DNA from: Spirosoma panaciterrae DSM 21099
Lineage (GTDB): Bacteria > Bacteroidota > Bacteroidia > Cytophagales > Spirosomataceae
Assembly (NCBI RefSeq): GCF_000374025.1
Contig: NZ_KB893206.1
Span: 215,966-279,965 of the forward strand
Reading direction: 5' to 3'
Length of the DNA: 64,000 nucleotides
Shown here: one piece after another, positions 23,927 to 33,000 of the stretch
Layout of the letters: each line of letters opens with the position of its first letter
Numbering within the stretch: the first letter of the stretch is position 1
The notes under the pieces: generated by a model
Databases searched by the model: none
The model's input: only the letters and a program-made list of their open reading frames with translations
Told to the model about the DNA's origin: nothing
Program-made: the position numbers and the translations under genes

Positions 23927-23986
23927 GTAACGCGGCTGGGAAGCCGCAGCCTAGCCAGAATAACCACGGCTTCCCAGCCGCGTTAC
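23927..23986. repeat. Perfect 20-bp inverted repeat between argC and GNAT gene
   Basis: GTAACGCGGCTGGGAAGCCG at 23927-23946 is the exact reverse complement of 23967-23986, with a 20-nt loop. It nearly fills the 68-bp gap between two same-strand genes. Confidence 0.8.
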
Positions 23987-23990
23987 AGAT

Positions 23991-24494
23991 ATGTTTGAAA
24001 CCGATCGCCTATTACTTCAAAAGTTCACGGTCGAGGACGCACCCTTCATTCTGGAGTTGCTGAATACCCCAGCCTGGCTTCGGTTTATAGGTGATCGGGG
24101 CGTTCGGACGCTTGGTGATGCCCGGCAGTATATTCTGGAAGGGCCTCTGCGGAGCTATGAACAACATGGCTTTGGGCCCTATCTGGTCAGGCTAAAAGAA
24201 GCGGGGCTGCCTATCGGAATGTGCGGCTTATTCAAGCGTGATACGCTGGAAGATATGGACATCGGGTTCGCTTATCTGCCTGAGCACATTGGTAAGGGCT
24301 ATGGCCTGGAAGCCGCCACTATTGTGCTGGATTTTGCCCGTAATGAGCTAAACGCGAGCCGTATCGTGGGGGTGGTTGATCCGCAGAATACCAATTCGAT
24401 CCGGCTGCTTGAAAAGCTGGGCATGCATTATGAACGCAGCGTTCGATTAAATGGTCACGAAGAAGAGTCGTGGTTATTTGCCCGTGCTCAGTAA
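23991..24494 (+). CDS. GNAT family N-acetyltransferase (RimJ/RimL-like)
   Basis: The 167-residue product begins M-F-E-T-D-R-L-L-L-Q-K-F, the usual opening of the RimJ/RimL (Acetyltransf_3) group. It has the acetyl-CoA motif region I-G-K-G-Y-G-L-E-A-A and the closing N-T-N-S-I-R-L-L-E-K-L-G-M. It should acetylate an amino group on a protein, peptide or small molecule. The start is 4 nt after an inverted repeat and its stop is followed directly by another. It is not clearly part of the arginine pathway. Confidence 0.88.
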   Translation: MFETDRLLLQKFTVEDAPFILELLNTPAWLRFIGDRGVRTLGDARQYILEGPLRSYEQHGFGPYLVRLKEAGLPIGMCGLFKRDTLEDMDIGFAYLPEHIGKGYGLEAATIVLDFARNELNASRIVGVVDPQNTNSIRLLEKLGMHYERSVRLNGHEEESWLFARAQ

Positions 24495-24495
24495 T

Positions 24496-24578
24496 TTTTT
24501 TCTGACAGGATTTACAGGATTAACATGATTTCAAATGAATAAAAATCATGTTAATCCTGTAAATCCTGTCAGAAAAAA
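24496..24578. repeat. Perfect 36-bp inverted repeat filling a convergent gap
   Basis: The arms 24496-24531 and 24543-24578 are exact reverse complements around an 11-nt loop, beginning TTTTTTCTGACAGG and ending CCTGTCAGAAAAAA. The element spans all but one base between the GNAT stop (24492-24494) and the kinase stop (24579-24581). It would act as a terminator in both directions. Confidence 0.9.
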
Positions 24579-26042
24579 TCATAGACGAGCCAACGCATCC
24601 TGCCATTTTTTGAATGCTGTCCGGTACACTTTGTGTCGATGTAAATCCGGCTCAAAGGTTTGTCCAAAGGCCACGCGTTCGGCGGCTTCTTCTAATGTTT
24701 TGACTAGTCCAATGGCTTTCATGGTCAGCAAGATAGCGCCCATCGAGCCACTCTCATTGCTGGCATTCAACCGAACGGGTACGCCAGCCATATCGGCCAG
24801 CATCTGCACCCACAGGGTCGATTGCGCAAATCCACCATTGGCATGAATAACACGGGCTGGACCTGTAAATTCGGTCAGGAGCTCGTTAATGCTGAGCAGG
24901 TTAAAGAGAACGCCCTCCAGTGCCGCCCGTACAAAATGCGCCCGCGTATGCTGCCAGTCGACGTGGAGGTAAGCCCCACGTACCGAAGCATCCCATAACG
25001 GAGCCCGTTCTCCTTGCAGATAGGGGAGGAACAGTAACCCGTCGGAGCCGGGATCGATTGTAGCGGCTTCTTCCAAAACCGCTTTTGTTTCCTGCTGGGT
25101 AAGTTTTTCGGAAACCCATTCCAGCACATTCCCGCCGTTGTTGGTCGGTCCGCCCACTGCATAATGGCCTTCGTCCAGATAATAACAGAACAGGCGAATC
25201 TGGGCATCACGGAGGGGTTTTCGAACGGTTTGGCGAATGGCCCCACTCGTACCGATCGTCAGTGTGGCCGTACCGCGTTTGATGGCTCCTGCGCCCAAAT
25301 TGGCCAGACACCCATCCGATGCCCCAATCAGCAGCGAAACGCCAGCGGGTAAATTGGTAGACCGAGAGCTGGAATTTGGCTGATACGTGCGCTGGTAGGT
25401 GGTTGGTACAGGGGGTGAAAGCTGGTCGGGGCGGACACCGGCATAATCGAGGGCTATTTTGCTCCACTCCCGGGCGCTTTCGTTGAACAGCCCGGTAGCG
25501 GTCGCAATCGAAAAATCGACTTCGAACGCGCCGGTAAGCTTATGCCACAAAAACTCTTTGATGGACCCAAAGTGAGCGGTCCGGCGGAGCATACGTGGAT
25601 CATGTTCGCGTAACCAGGCCAGTTTGCAGAGTGGAATCATCGGATGCAACGGCGTTCCCGTTTCCTGATAGATCGACTTGCCTAAATCGGCTTTTGTAGT
25701 TCGAAGTTCGGTAGCCTGCGCTTCGGCGCGGTTATCGGACCAGAGGATGGCGTTGCCCAGGGGTTTTCCGTCATCGTCCATCGGCAGGAGGCTGTGCATA
25801 GCGGTACAGAAGGCCAGATGGGTGATCGTATGCCCACCTTTGGCCGTTTCCTGAACTACTTCCGCAATAACCTGTACAAATGCTGACCAGATTTCGTTGG
25901 GGTCCTGTTCGGCATAGCCGGGCTCAGGGTTCAGCATTGTCAGCGGGGCCGATGCATGGGCCAGAATCTGACTCAGATCGGCAGGCATAGCCATGGCTTT
26001 TACATTTGTGGTGCCGACATCAACCCCAACAAAACAATCCAT
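24579..26042 (-). CDS. FGGY-family carbohydrate kinase (gluconokinase-like)
   Basis: The 487-residue product begins V-G-V-D-V-G-T-T-N-V-K-A, the phosphate-1 loop of FGGY kinases. It has L-T-I-G-T-S-G-A-I-R (gluconokinase-like), G-P-T-N-N-G-G-N-V-L-E-W, and H-A-N-G-G-F-A-Q-S-T-L-W-V-Q-M with the conserved ATP/substrate residues. Members phosphorylate gluconate, xylulose, fuculose and related sugars; the I-G-T-S-G-A-I-R and G-G-N-V-L-E-W stretches favour gluconokinase. It lies downstream of fuconolactonase-like and FAH genes, so another aldonate or ketose is possible. The stop is adjacent to a perfect hairpin. Confidence 0.85.
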   Translation of the reverse strand: MDCFVGVDVGTTNVKAMAMPADLSQILAHASAPLTMLNPEPGYAEQDPNEIWSAFVQVIAEVVQETAKGGHTITHLAFCTAMHSLLPMDDDGKPLGNAILWSDNRAEAQATELRTTKADLGKSIYQETGTPLHPMIPLCKLAWLREHDPRMLRRTAHFGSIKEFLWHKLTGAFEVDFSIATATGLFNESAREWSKIALDYAGVRPDQLSPPVPTTYQRTYQPNSSSRSTNLPAGVSLLIGASDGCLANLGAGAIKRGTATLTIGTSGAIRQTVRKPLRDAQIRLFCYYLDEGHYAVGGPTNNGGNVLEWVSEKLTQQETKAVLEEAATIDPGSDGLLFLPYLQGERAPLWDASVRGAYLHVDWQHTRAHFVRAALEGVLFNLLSINELLTEFTGPARVIHANGGFAQSTLWVQMLADMAGVPVRLNASNESGSMGAILLTMKAIGLVKTLEEAAERVAFGQTFEPDLHRHKVYRTAFKKWQDALARL

Positions 26043-26065
26043 ACAATTGGTGGTAATTAATTGTT

Positions 26066-26153
26066 ACACAGAGCTACACGAAGACATCATGGAGGTTCAC
26101 TGAGAAAAATAAACCTTTGTGAATCTCCCTATCTCCTCCGTGTAGCTCTGTGT
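26066..26153. repeat. Palindromic element, second copy of the ACACAGAG type
   Basis: ACACAGAGCTACAC at 26066-26079 pairs exactly with 26140-26153. The inner GGAGGTTCACTGAG and CTTTGTGAATCTCC pair imperfectly. The layout matches the larger element at 22652-22921. It lies inside an operon, between the kinase and the amidohydrolase. Confidence 0.75.
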
Positions 26154-26162
26154 TTTAATTTT

Positions 26163-26990
26163 TTAGCTCAACCGATAAAACGACACGGCATTCGCACCAA
26201 AAACTTTAGCCCGTACTTCGTCGCCCCAGGGTGCTACGTACTCTTCGATCAATGTTTTGACCTGAGTATAATTGGCAGCTACCAGACAAACCGGCCAGTC
26301 GGACCCAAACAGGAGCCGATCCGGACCAAACTGCTCAAATACCACATCCAGATACGGGAAAAAATCCTGCTTGCTCCAGTTGTGCCAGTCTGCTTCGGTC
26401 ACCATGCCCGACAGTTTGCAGGAAACATTCGGGTGGTGGGCAATCTCGGTCATGTAATTCGACCAGCGATTGATTTCCTTTTTCGTAATGTACGGCTTTG
26501 CCAGGTGGTCGATCACAAAGTTGACCTCCGGTACCGCGCGTACCAGTTGCAGCGCGGCTTTTAACTGGCTGGGATAAATCAGAATATCGTAGGTCAGGCC
26601 AAACTCAGCCAGTTGACGGATGCCTTCGATCACGGCAGGTCGGGCCAGAAAATCGTCGGGTTCGGCCTGAGCAACGTGGCGGTATCCTTTGATCTGGCTA
26701 TGTTCCGATAAAACCGTCAGGCGATTCTTTAGCTGCTCCGACTGTAAATCGACCCAGCCAACAACGCCTTTCACGATGTCGTAGGATTGGGCCATGTTGA
26801 CCAGAAACAGCGTTTCTTCTTCCGACTGGGATGCCTGAACTGCTACACAACCGTCGATGCCGTTGGCTTTGAGCACAGGTTCCAGGTCGGCCGGCAGAAA
26901 ATCGCGTTGGATGACGGCCATATCATCCGTTATCCAACTATCGCGGACGGGGTCGAAATGCCAGAAGTGCTGGTGCGAATCGATGGTCAT
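26163..26990 (-). CDS. Amidohydrolase-family sugar lactonase (L-fuconolactonase-like)
   Basis: The 275-residue product begins M-T-I-D-S-H-Q-H-F-W, the metal-binding start of the amidohydrolase-2 family. It has V-I-D-H-L-A-K-P and L-L-F-G-S-D-W-P-V near the C-terminus, as in L-fucono-1,5-lactonase and L-rhamnono-lactonase. It should open an aldonolactone to the acid. Its start overlaps the stop of the FAH gene by four bases (ATGA), so the two are co-translated. The partner FAH hydrolase acts later in the same non-phosphorylating fucose/rhamnose route, which supports the assignment. Confidence 0.87.
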   Translation of the reverse strand: MTIDSHQHFWHFDPVRDSWITDDMAVIQRDFLPADLEPVLKANGIDGCVAVQASQSEEETLFLVNMAQSYDIVKGVVGWVDLQSEQLKNRLTVLSEHSQIKGYRHVAQAEPDDFLARPAVIEGIRQLAEFGLTYDILIYPSQLKAALQLVRAVPEVNFVIDHLAKPYITKKEINRWSNYMTEIAHHPNVSCKLSGMVTEADWHNWSKQDFFPYLDVVFEQFGPDRLLFGSDWPVCLVAANYTQVKTLIEEYVAPWGDEVRAKVFGANAVSFYRLS

Positions 26991-27838
26991 TGAAAACTAA
27001 CAGCTACTTGCTTTTGTGAGCCCAGCCCTTCGATGCCTAATTCAACGACGTCGCCTGGTTTGAGGAAACGCTGGGGTTTCAGACCCATACCGACACCGGC
27101 TGGCGTACCTGTCGAGATCACATCACCAGGGAGCAACGTCATGAACTGGCTGATGTAGCTAACCAGCGTTGGTACGTTAAAAATCATGTCGTCGGTATTC
27201 GAGTTCTGCAATTCCTCCCCGTTCAGATTCAGCCAGAGCGGTAGGTTATTGGGTTCAGGCACTTCGTCTTTCGTAACCAGATAGGGGCCTAGTGGAGCAA
27301 AGGTGTCAGCACTTTTGCCTTTTACCCATTGGCCGTTGCGCTCCAGTTGCCAGGCGCGTTCGCTGTAGTCGTTATGAACAGCATAACCCGCGATGTAATC
27401 GAAAGCGTCGTCCAGTTCGACATAGCTGGCTCGTTTGCCGATGATGATCGCCAGTTCAACCTCCCAGTCGGTTTTTTCGGAGCGTTTCGGGATCACAATG
27501 GTATCGTTTGGCCCCGATAGTGCCGTAGTTGATTTGAAAAACAGAATGGGTTCTGTTGGTACGGGGGCATTGGTTTCTGCTGCGTGTTTGGCGTAGTTCA
27601 GGCCAACGCATACGATTTTGGAAGGTCGCTTGACACAAGGGCCAAAGCGGTCGGGTGTCACCTCCGGGCAGGTATGGGCATGCGCCGTTAGCCAGTGAGC
27701 GAGCCGTTCGGGGCCGTTGCTGGCGAAAAACGATTCGTCATAATCTTCACCAAAATGGGTGACATCAATGTGCTGGCCGGTAGGTAATACAACGCCAGGG
27801 TGTTCGTGGTCGGGTAAGCCGAAGCGGAAAAGTTTCAT
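26987..27838 (-). CDS. Fumarylacetoacetate hydrolase family protein (2,4-diketo-3-deoxy-L-fuconate hydrolase-like)
   Basis: The 283-residue product has the FAH signature I-V-C-V-G-L-N-Y-A-K-H-A-A-E, a metal-ligand block (E-V-E-L-A-I-I-I-G), V-H-N-D-Y-S-E-R and I-S-T-G-T-P-A-G-V-G. The family cleaves C-C bonds of 2,4-dioxo acids; in the L-fucose pathway the products are pyruvate and L-lactate. It is the first gene of the operon FAH - lactonase - kinase on the minus strand. The dehydratase and dehydrogenase of that route are not in the window. Confidence 0.86.
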   Translation of the reverse strand: MKLFRFGLPDHEHPGVVLPTGQHIDVTHFGEDYDESFFASNGPERLAHWLTAHAHTCPEVTPDRFGPCVKRPSKIVCVGLNYAKHAAETNAPVPTEPILFFKSTTALSGPNDTIVIPKRSEKTDWEVELAIIIGKRASYVELDDAFDYIAGYAVHNDYSERAWQLERNGQWVKGKSADTFAPLGPYLVTKDEVPEPNNLPLWLNLNGEELQNSNTDDMIFNVPTLVSYISQFMTLLPGDVISTGTPAGVGMGLKPQRFLKPGDVVELGIEGLGSQKQVAVSFQ

Positions 27839-27958
27839 GCGGTAAAATTCAGATTTTTTTTGATAAAAGACGCCCTCAAATTCTTTTTAATCAGGCTACC
27901 ACCGACTTTCTGAGGGTTTTTGGCCGATAGGGTTCAGGGAGAAAGTAGATAAAGGTAA

Positions 27959-27991
27959 TTTGAATGATAGCGGGAAAAATCTGTAATATTG
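27959..27991 (+). promoter_or_regulatory. Predicted promoter of the ECF sigma gene
   Basis: TTTG at 27959-27962 and TAATATTG at 27984-27991 fit the Bacteroidota -33/-7 form with one mismatch and a 21-nt spacer. Transcription would start near 27997, about 35 nt before the start codon. Confidence 0.5.
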
Positions 27992-28030
27992 CCTGTCATT
28001 AAAGCCTACACTGCCCTTTGATGATGCATT

Positions 28031-28591
28031 ATGACAAGCCCTGTTCGTTCTGACGTACCTGATACTGAGCTATGGGACGCCTTTCGGCGGGGCGATGAGT
28101 TGGCGTTTGGTCAGATTGCCCAGCGGTATTATAAAAGTTTGTTCAGCTACGGAGCAAAGTTTTCAAAAGACCGCGAGTTCGTCAAGGATTGTTTGCAGGA
28201 TTTATTTATGGAACTCTGGTATCGGCGCGAAACCCTGGGCGATACGGAGTTCGTTAAATTCTATCTGCTAAAATCACTTCGGCGGAAGATTTACAGGGAA
28301 AGTCTTAAACACCAATGGCTTACCAGTGAAGAGGAACTGGATTTTGAAGCCGATGGTCTGGGCGAACTTTCCATCGAACAGCAGATCATTGAAGGCGAAA
28401 CGCATCATTTACAGCTACAGCAACTGAACCGGCATCTGGCTACACTCTCCAAACGGCAGCAGGAAATTATTTATCTTAAATTTTACGAAGGGCTTGAAAA
28501 TGAGGCTATCGCGCAGGTAATGTCTATTTCAAGGCCTGCCGTAGCCAACTTGCTTTACCGAACGGTGCAGGAGTTGAAAAGCAGGTTGTAA
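28031..28591 (+). CDS. FecI-like ECF RNA polymerase sigma factor
   Basis: The 186-residue product has sigma region 2 (F-G-Q-I-A-Q-R-Y-Y-K-S-L-F, Q-D-L-F-M-E-L-W) and region 4 (L-S-K-R-Q-Q-E-I-I-Y-L-K-F-Y-E-G-L, I-A-Q-V-M-S-I-S-R-P-A-V). It belongs to the Bacteroidota group that directs transcription of the adjacent TonB-receptor gene. A FecR anti-sigma gene follows after about 100 bp and the receptor after that. A predicted promoter lies upstream. Confidence 0.93.
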   Translation: MTSPVRSDVPDTELWDAFRRGDELAFGQIAQRYYKSLFSYGAKFSKDREFVKDCLQDLFMELWYRRETLGDTEFVKFYLLKSLRRKIYRESLKHQWLTSEEELDFEADGLGELSIEQQIIEGETHHLQLQQLNRHLATLSKRQQEIIYLKFYEGLENEAIAQVMSISRPAVANLLYRTVQELKSRL

Positions 28592-28693
28592 GGGTATCTT
28601 TTCAGGTCTGGTCCAGTCGTTGAAAAAAAATCTGATTTTTTTTGATTATTCCCTGCCAAAGGCTGCCTATGTATGGTAGAAGCCTTTGCTACG

Positions 28694-29824
28694 ATGGACC
28701 ACTACGCCGACTATTGCCTTGAAGATTTTGTATTGGATGCGCGTTTTCAGCGTTGGGTGCGGTATCCGTCTCCCGATGAAGAAACCTTTTGGCATACCTT
28801 TCTTGCACAGCATCCGCAGCAAACCCAGGAAATTGAACGAGCCAGAACATTGCTTCAAAGTGTTTATCGGCGTTATGAAAGCCAACTGAGCGATTCAGAA
28901 ATTGATCTTGAAATCCAGAAGTTGATTGCCAGAGCACGCGCCAGTAAAGAGTCCAGCGCTGGTAAGTTCACGGTTGAAGAAGAGTCGCCAGCACCCAAAA
29001 TCATCTCGTTCAGGGGGCAGTATGGATGGCTCTTACGGGCTGCTAGTGTTGTTCTGGTGCTGGGTGTTGCGGGCTGGTTGTGGCTGGCTCAATCGCCCAA
29101 AAGCGCTTACGATCAGCGGGTAGCGGGGCAGTCGCTTACCGAACATACGAACCATACCCGTACCCGGCAGCTTATTCGGCTGGCAGATGGCAGCAAAGTA
29201 ACCCTCGAACCAAATGCCCGGCTGAGCTATCCGGCTCAGTTCTCGGCCAGTAAACGACAGGTGTACTTATCGGGAACGGCTTTCTTCGACGTGGCTAAAG
29301 ATGCGAAACGCCCCTTTCTGGTATATGCCAATGAGTTGGTTACGAAGGTGTTGGGTACTAGCTTTATTGTCAGGGCCCCCGACCGATCGGCCCGGACAAT
29401 TGTGGAGGTGAAAGAGGGGAGGGTGTCGGTAATGGAAGCGGCAAACAGCCCATCGCACCAGTTGGAAGCGAGCCGGGAGCTAACAGGGCTGATTTTAACG
29501 GCTAACCAGAAAGTTATTTTTGAACGGGAGCAGGATCGTATGGTCAAAACCCTCCGGGATACACCAGAAATTGTGCCTTCTGCCAGCCAGGTTCCGACCT
29601 TTCAATTTAAGGATACGCCGATTTCAGAGGTGTTGACGGAACTGGAGCAGGCGTATCAGGTCGATATTTTGTTCGATAAAGAGGTGCTGAGCCATTGCCC
29701 ATTGACGGCCACCCTGACCGATCAGCCACTTTTCGAAAAACTAACCGTGATCTGCGAAGCTATCGGAGCCCATTATGAAGTACTGGATGGGCAGATTGTA
29801 GTCGATAGTAAAGGTTGTAAATGA
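28694..29824 (+). CDS. FecR-family anti-sigma factor
   Basis: The product is 376 residues from ATG 28694, preferred because M-D-H-Y-A-D-Y-C-L-E-D-F aligns with the start of the second FecR in this window; ATG 28673 would add seven residues. A cytoplasmic sigma-binding part (about 1-115) is followed by a single membrane span (R-A-A-S-V-V-L-V-L-G-V-A-G-W-L-W-L), the periplasmic FecR domain (L-I-R-L-A-D-G-S-K-V-T-L) and a C-terminal DUF4974-like domain (F-K-D-T-P-I-S-E-V-L). It holds the sigma factor inactive until the TonB receptor signals. Confidence 0.93.
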   Translation: MDHYADYCLEDFVLDARFQRWVRYPSPDEETFWHTFLAQHPQQTQEIERARTLLQSVYRRYESQLSDSEIDLEIQKLIARARASKESSAGKFTVEEESPAPKIISFRGQYGWLLRAASVVLVLGVAGWLWLAQSPKSAYDQRVAGQSLTEHTNHTRTRQLIRLADGSKVTLEPNARLSYPAQFSASKRQVYLSGTAFFDVAKDAKRPFLVYANELVTKVLGTSFIVRAPDRSARTIVEVKEGRVSVMEAANSPSHQLEASRELTGLILTANQKVIFEREQDRMVKTLRDTPEIVPSASQVPTFQFKDTPISEVLTELEQAYQVDILFDKEVLSHCPLTATLTDQPLFEKLTVICEAIGAHYEVLDGQIVVDSKGCK

Positions 29825-30036
29825 GAATCTATCAATGAGTTGTCTACCCTTTCTCCCCTGTATTTTCCCTATGCCTGTAGCGTAATCCTGCCTTTTCAAC
29901 ACAAAAGAGCACCAGTGGTTCCAGCACCGGTGCCCTATGTCTGATTCCCCGCCACTTTTTGCCTGATCGAACATCTTCTATAAAGATGACGGGGCTTGCT
30001 GTATCAAAATTTTCACCTTAATACAAAGCCAAAACA

Positions 30037-32928
30037 ATGAAAAAACGACTATACTTCCAAATAGTCCTGACCCTTATGCGCCTATCGCTCACTCAATTCA
30101 TTTTTATTGTATCGTTTGTGAGCGGTGCTTATGCCATTGATGGTAAAGCCCAGGAGGTATTGCAACAGAAAGTAACCTTCCATTCACAAAAACAGAACGT
30201 AGAAACGTTGCTGTCGCATCTCGAAAAACAGGTGACAGCCCGTTTTGTGTTCAGCGGGACGCTCATTCAGGCTGATCGAAAAGTTAGTATTCATGCCGAA
30301 CAGCAACCCCTGGTCAGGGTACTTGAAGAACTACTGACCCCTCTGGAGTTGAATTATCGGGTTTCGGGTAAACTGATCATTATAACCCCAGCCCCTAAAT
30401 CAGAAGCTCCGGCAACCAATGTGACGAAAGAAGCTCCCAAAGCCAATCACAAAATTTCGGGACGGGTGACTGATGCCAAAGGTGAACCGCTGATCGGAAC
30501 GACCGTTATGCTCAGTTACCAGAATATGGGCCAGGTGACCGATCAGAGCGGAACGTTCGCCTTCAACAACATTCCTGAAGGTATATACACACTCAGTTTG
30601 AGCAGTATTGGATTCATTACGTTAAAAAAGGATGTGGCTGTTGGGGCAAATGATGTTCAGCTTGAACTGACTTTACAGGAAGATAACTTACAGTTAGAAC
30701 AGGTCATTGTTACCTCCAGTGGCTCACCTAAAAAGAAAATAGAGTCCAGTGTCGCGATTTCAACGGTTAATGCCAAACAGCTTAGCCAGCGGCCGCCCCT
30801 CAACAGTACTGATATGCTCAAAGCCATTCCGGGGCTGTCGCCGGAGGCTAGTGGGGGCGATGGGCCTGGTAGCGTGCGAGTGCGTGGACTGCCCGGTGGT
30901 GGGTACGTATTTATGGGTGTGATGGAAGATGGACTGCCCGTATTGCCAACCGGCTTCAGCAGCATCCCATCGGCCGATCAATACTATAAAGTTGACTTAA
31001 CCGTAAAAACGGTAGAGGCCGTTCGGGGTGGTCACGCGGCTATTTTGCTGGCGAATACGCCGGGGGCGCTGATCAACGTGATTTCGAATACGGGTACTGA
31101 CCGATTGTCGGGGAAAGTGAAAGTTACACGCGGTTTGTCGCAGAATGCCAATCGATTCGACTTTAATCTGGGCGGCCCTCTGGCTCCTAAACTAAAATTC
31201 AATGTAGGGGGCTTCTATCGGGCCGATGATGGCATTCGCCCGCCTTCGTATCGCGCTAACGACGGAGGCCAGCTAAAAGCTAACCTGACGTATCAGTTTA
31301 AGCCCAACAGTTATATCCGAGTATATGGTAAATACCTGAACGACAAAACCTCATGGCTGGTGCCAGCCTACTACAGTTATGATGGCTCAGGAGTAGGGAA
31401 GGCGCTACCTTCGTTCGATCTGCTGACCCAGACGTTGGCTACCCGCGATACAAAGGTCAGTGTGAAAGCGCCCAATGGGATTACGTATAATTATGACCTG
31501 GCCGATGGTTTCCATACAAAGTCACTGGCAGGAGGGGTCGAGTTTAAACATACTACGCAAAATGAGTGGACGATCAAAAACAATCTGCGGTACCAGAAAA
31601 CGGATGGTAGCTTCAACGGAGCTATCGTGACGGCGGCATCGGCCTATCGAAGTGACGCCAAGTATTATTATCTGGGCGGTCAGCAACTGGTTAATCCAAC
31701 CGGATACTACACGGGCCAGTCGCTTACGGCTACGACCAATGCCGATAAGCAATTTGCCGACAATCTGGATATAACCAAGCAGATCAGGAACCATGCCCTA
31801 TCAATCGGGGCCGGTATTCATACGTATGATATCGATATGCTCACCATTGGGGCTGCGTTCAATACCGAAATAGTGGATAAGCCCCGAATTCTGCTGGTAA
31901 ATACCGATCAGGGCAATGGGTTTTCCAATGTGACTATTTCGACCTATCGGAAGGGCACAACGACCACGGCTTCAGCCTGGGCTTCCGATGAGGTGAACTG
32001 GGGTAACTGGACCGTCGATCTGGGGTTGCGGATGGATCGTTTCCGCATCAAAGGACAGCGTTTGCAAAATGTAGCGCCTTACAGCAATTATACCCCGTTC
32101 GACGAAAACAATACCTATGCTACGGTTTCGCTCGGCTTGAACTATAAAATTAATGAGCAGCATGCGCTTTTTGCCCGGTCTACCCGTACATACAGCGCGC
32201 TCACGATTGGGGACTATGCCAACTTTAACTTCGATCCGGCCGGAGTGAAAGATCGGGGGGTATTCATGGCCGAAGCGGGCTACAAAGTCAACATGCCGAA
32301 GTTTTCGCTGTTTAGTTCGCTGATTTACGCGAGTCTGACCAATATCTCGTCCAGTATGTTGATTCCTGACACGAAAGGGTCGTTCATTACGATTCCAACC
32401 TTTGCATCGAGCCGGAATCTGAGTGCGGAGATCGAAGCCACCTACATGCCAAAGCCCAACCTGAATTTCCGGTTTGTGGCTACCTTCCAGAATAGCAAGT
32501 ACACCAATTATGAAGTCGTAGCCCCATCGACGGCACGGGCCGATCTGGCTGGCAAACCGTTTGTCTGGTCGGGTAACAAAGCCGAACGGATTCCAGACGC
32601 ACTGCTTGAGCTTTCGGCAACATACACCTATAAAAAGACAGACCTCTTTGCCAGTATCCGGCACATCGGCAAACGGTGGAGTTCGCCCAGTAACGTATAT
32701 CAGTTAGGGGGATATAACGAGCTGTCGGTGGGAGTCGATTACCGGCTTCTGAAGGCTGTCAATCTGCGTGTTTGGGGCGATAATCTGCTAAATAGCCGAG
32801 GATTGACCGAAGGCAATGTGCGCGGTGACCAGTTCCTCCAAAATGGAAATTTCGAAACCGGCTCCTTACAGATTGGCCGGATCATTCTGCCAAGAAGTTT
32901 CTGGGCGTCACTCACCTATTCTTTCTAG
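30037..32928 (+). CDS. TonB-dependent outer membrane receptor with STN signalling domain
   Basis: The 963-residue product has a signal peptide (about 1-38), an STN (secretin/TonB N-terminal) domain (about 45-120, V-E-T-L-L-S-H-L-E-K-Q), a carboxypeptidase-like beta domain (about 138-220, I-S-G-R-V-T-D-A-K-G-E-P-L-I-G), a plug (V-R-V-R-G-L-P-G-G-G) and a long beta-barrel ending in an aromatic (L-T-Y-S-F). The STN domain signals through FecR. No SusD follows, so it is FecA-like rather than SusC. The next gene is a PafA-type phosphatase, which hints at a phosphorylated ligand, but iron chelates are equally possible. Confidence 0.93.
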   Translation: MKKRLYFQIVLTLMRLSLTQFIFIVSFVSGAYAIDGKAQEVLQQKVTFHSQKQNVETLLSHLEKQVTARFVFSGTLIQADRKVSIHAEQQPLVRVLEELLTPLELNYRVSGKLIIITPAPKSEAPATNVTKEAPKANHKISGRVTDAKGEPLIGTTVMLSYQNMGQVTDQSGTFAFNNIPEGIYTLSLSSIGFITLKKDVAVGANDVQLELTLQEDNLQLEQVIVTSSGSPKKKIESSVAISTVNAKQLSQRPPLNSTDMLKAIPGLSPEASGGDGPGSVRVRGLPGGGYVFMGVMEDGLPVLPTGFSSIPSADQYYKVDLTVKTVEAVRGGHAAILLANTPGALINVISNTGTDRLSGKVKVTRGLSQNANRFDFNLGGPLAPKLKFNVGGFYRADDGIRPPSYRANDGGQLKANLTYQFKPNSYIRVYGKYLNDKTSWLVPAYYSYDGSGVGKALPSFDLLTQTLATRDTKVSVKAPNGITYNYDLADGFHTKSLAGGVEFKHTTQNEWTIKNNLRYQKTDGSFNGAIVTAASAYRSDAKYYYLGGQQLVNPTGYYTGQSLTATTNADKQFADNLDITKQIRNHALSIGAGIHTYDIDMLTIGAAFNTEIVDKPRILLVNTDQGNGFSNVTISTYRKGTTTTASAWASDEVNWGNWTVDLGLRMDRFRIKGQRLQNVAPYSNYTPFDENNTYATVSLGLNYKINEQHALFARSTRTYSALTIGDYANFNFDPAGVKDRGVFMAEAGYKVNMPKFSLFSSLIYASLTNISSSMLIPDTKGSFITIPTFASSRNLSAEIEATYMPKPNLNFRFVATFQNSKYTNYEVVAPSTARADLAGKPFVWSGNKAERIPDALLELSATYTYKKTDLFASIRHIGKRWSSPSNVYQLGGYNELSVGVDYRLLKAVNLRVWGDNLLNSRGLTEGNVRGDQFLQNGNFETGSLQIGRIILPRSFWASLTYSF

Positions 32929-33000
32929 TTCAGCAAGGGGGATAAAGCTACTCTCCCTCGTCTTACCGAACTCAATACCGCTCCGTAGTGTCCACACCAT

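Noticed and set aside
29905..29935. GCACCGGTGC palindrome after fecR considered as a terminator
   Set aside because: The hairpin is short, alternative pairings exist and no T-run follows; support is too weak for a feature.
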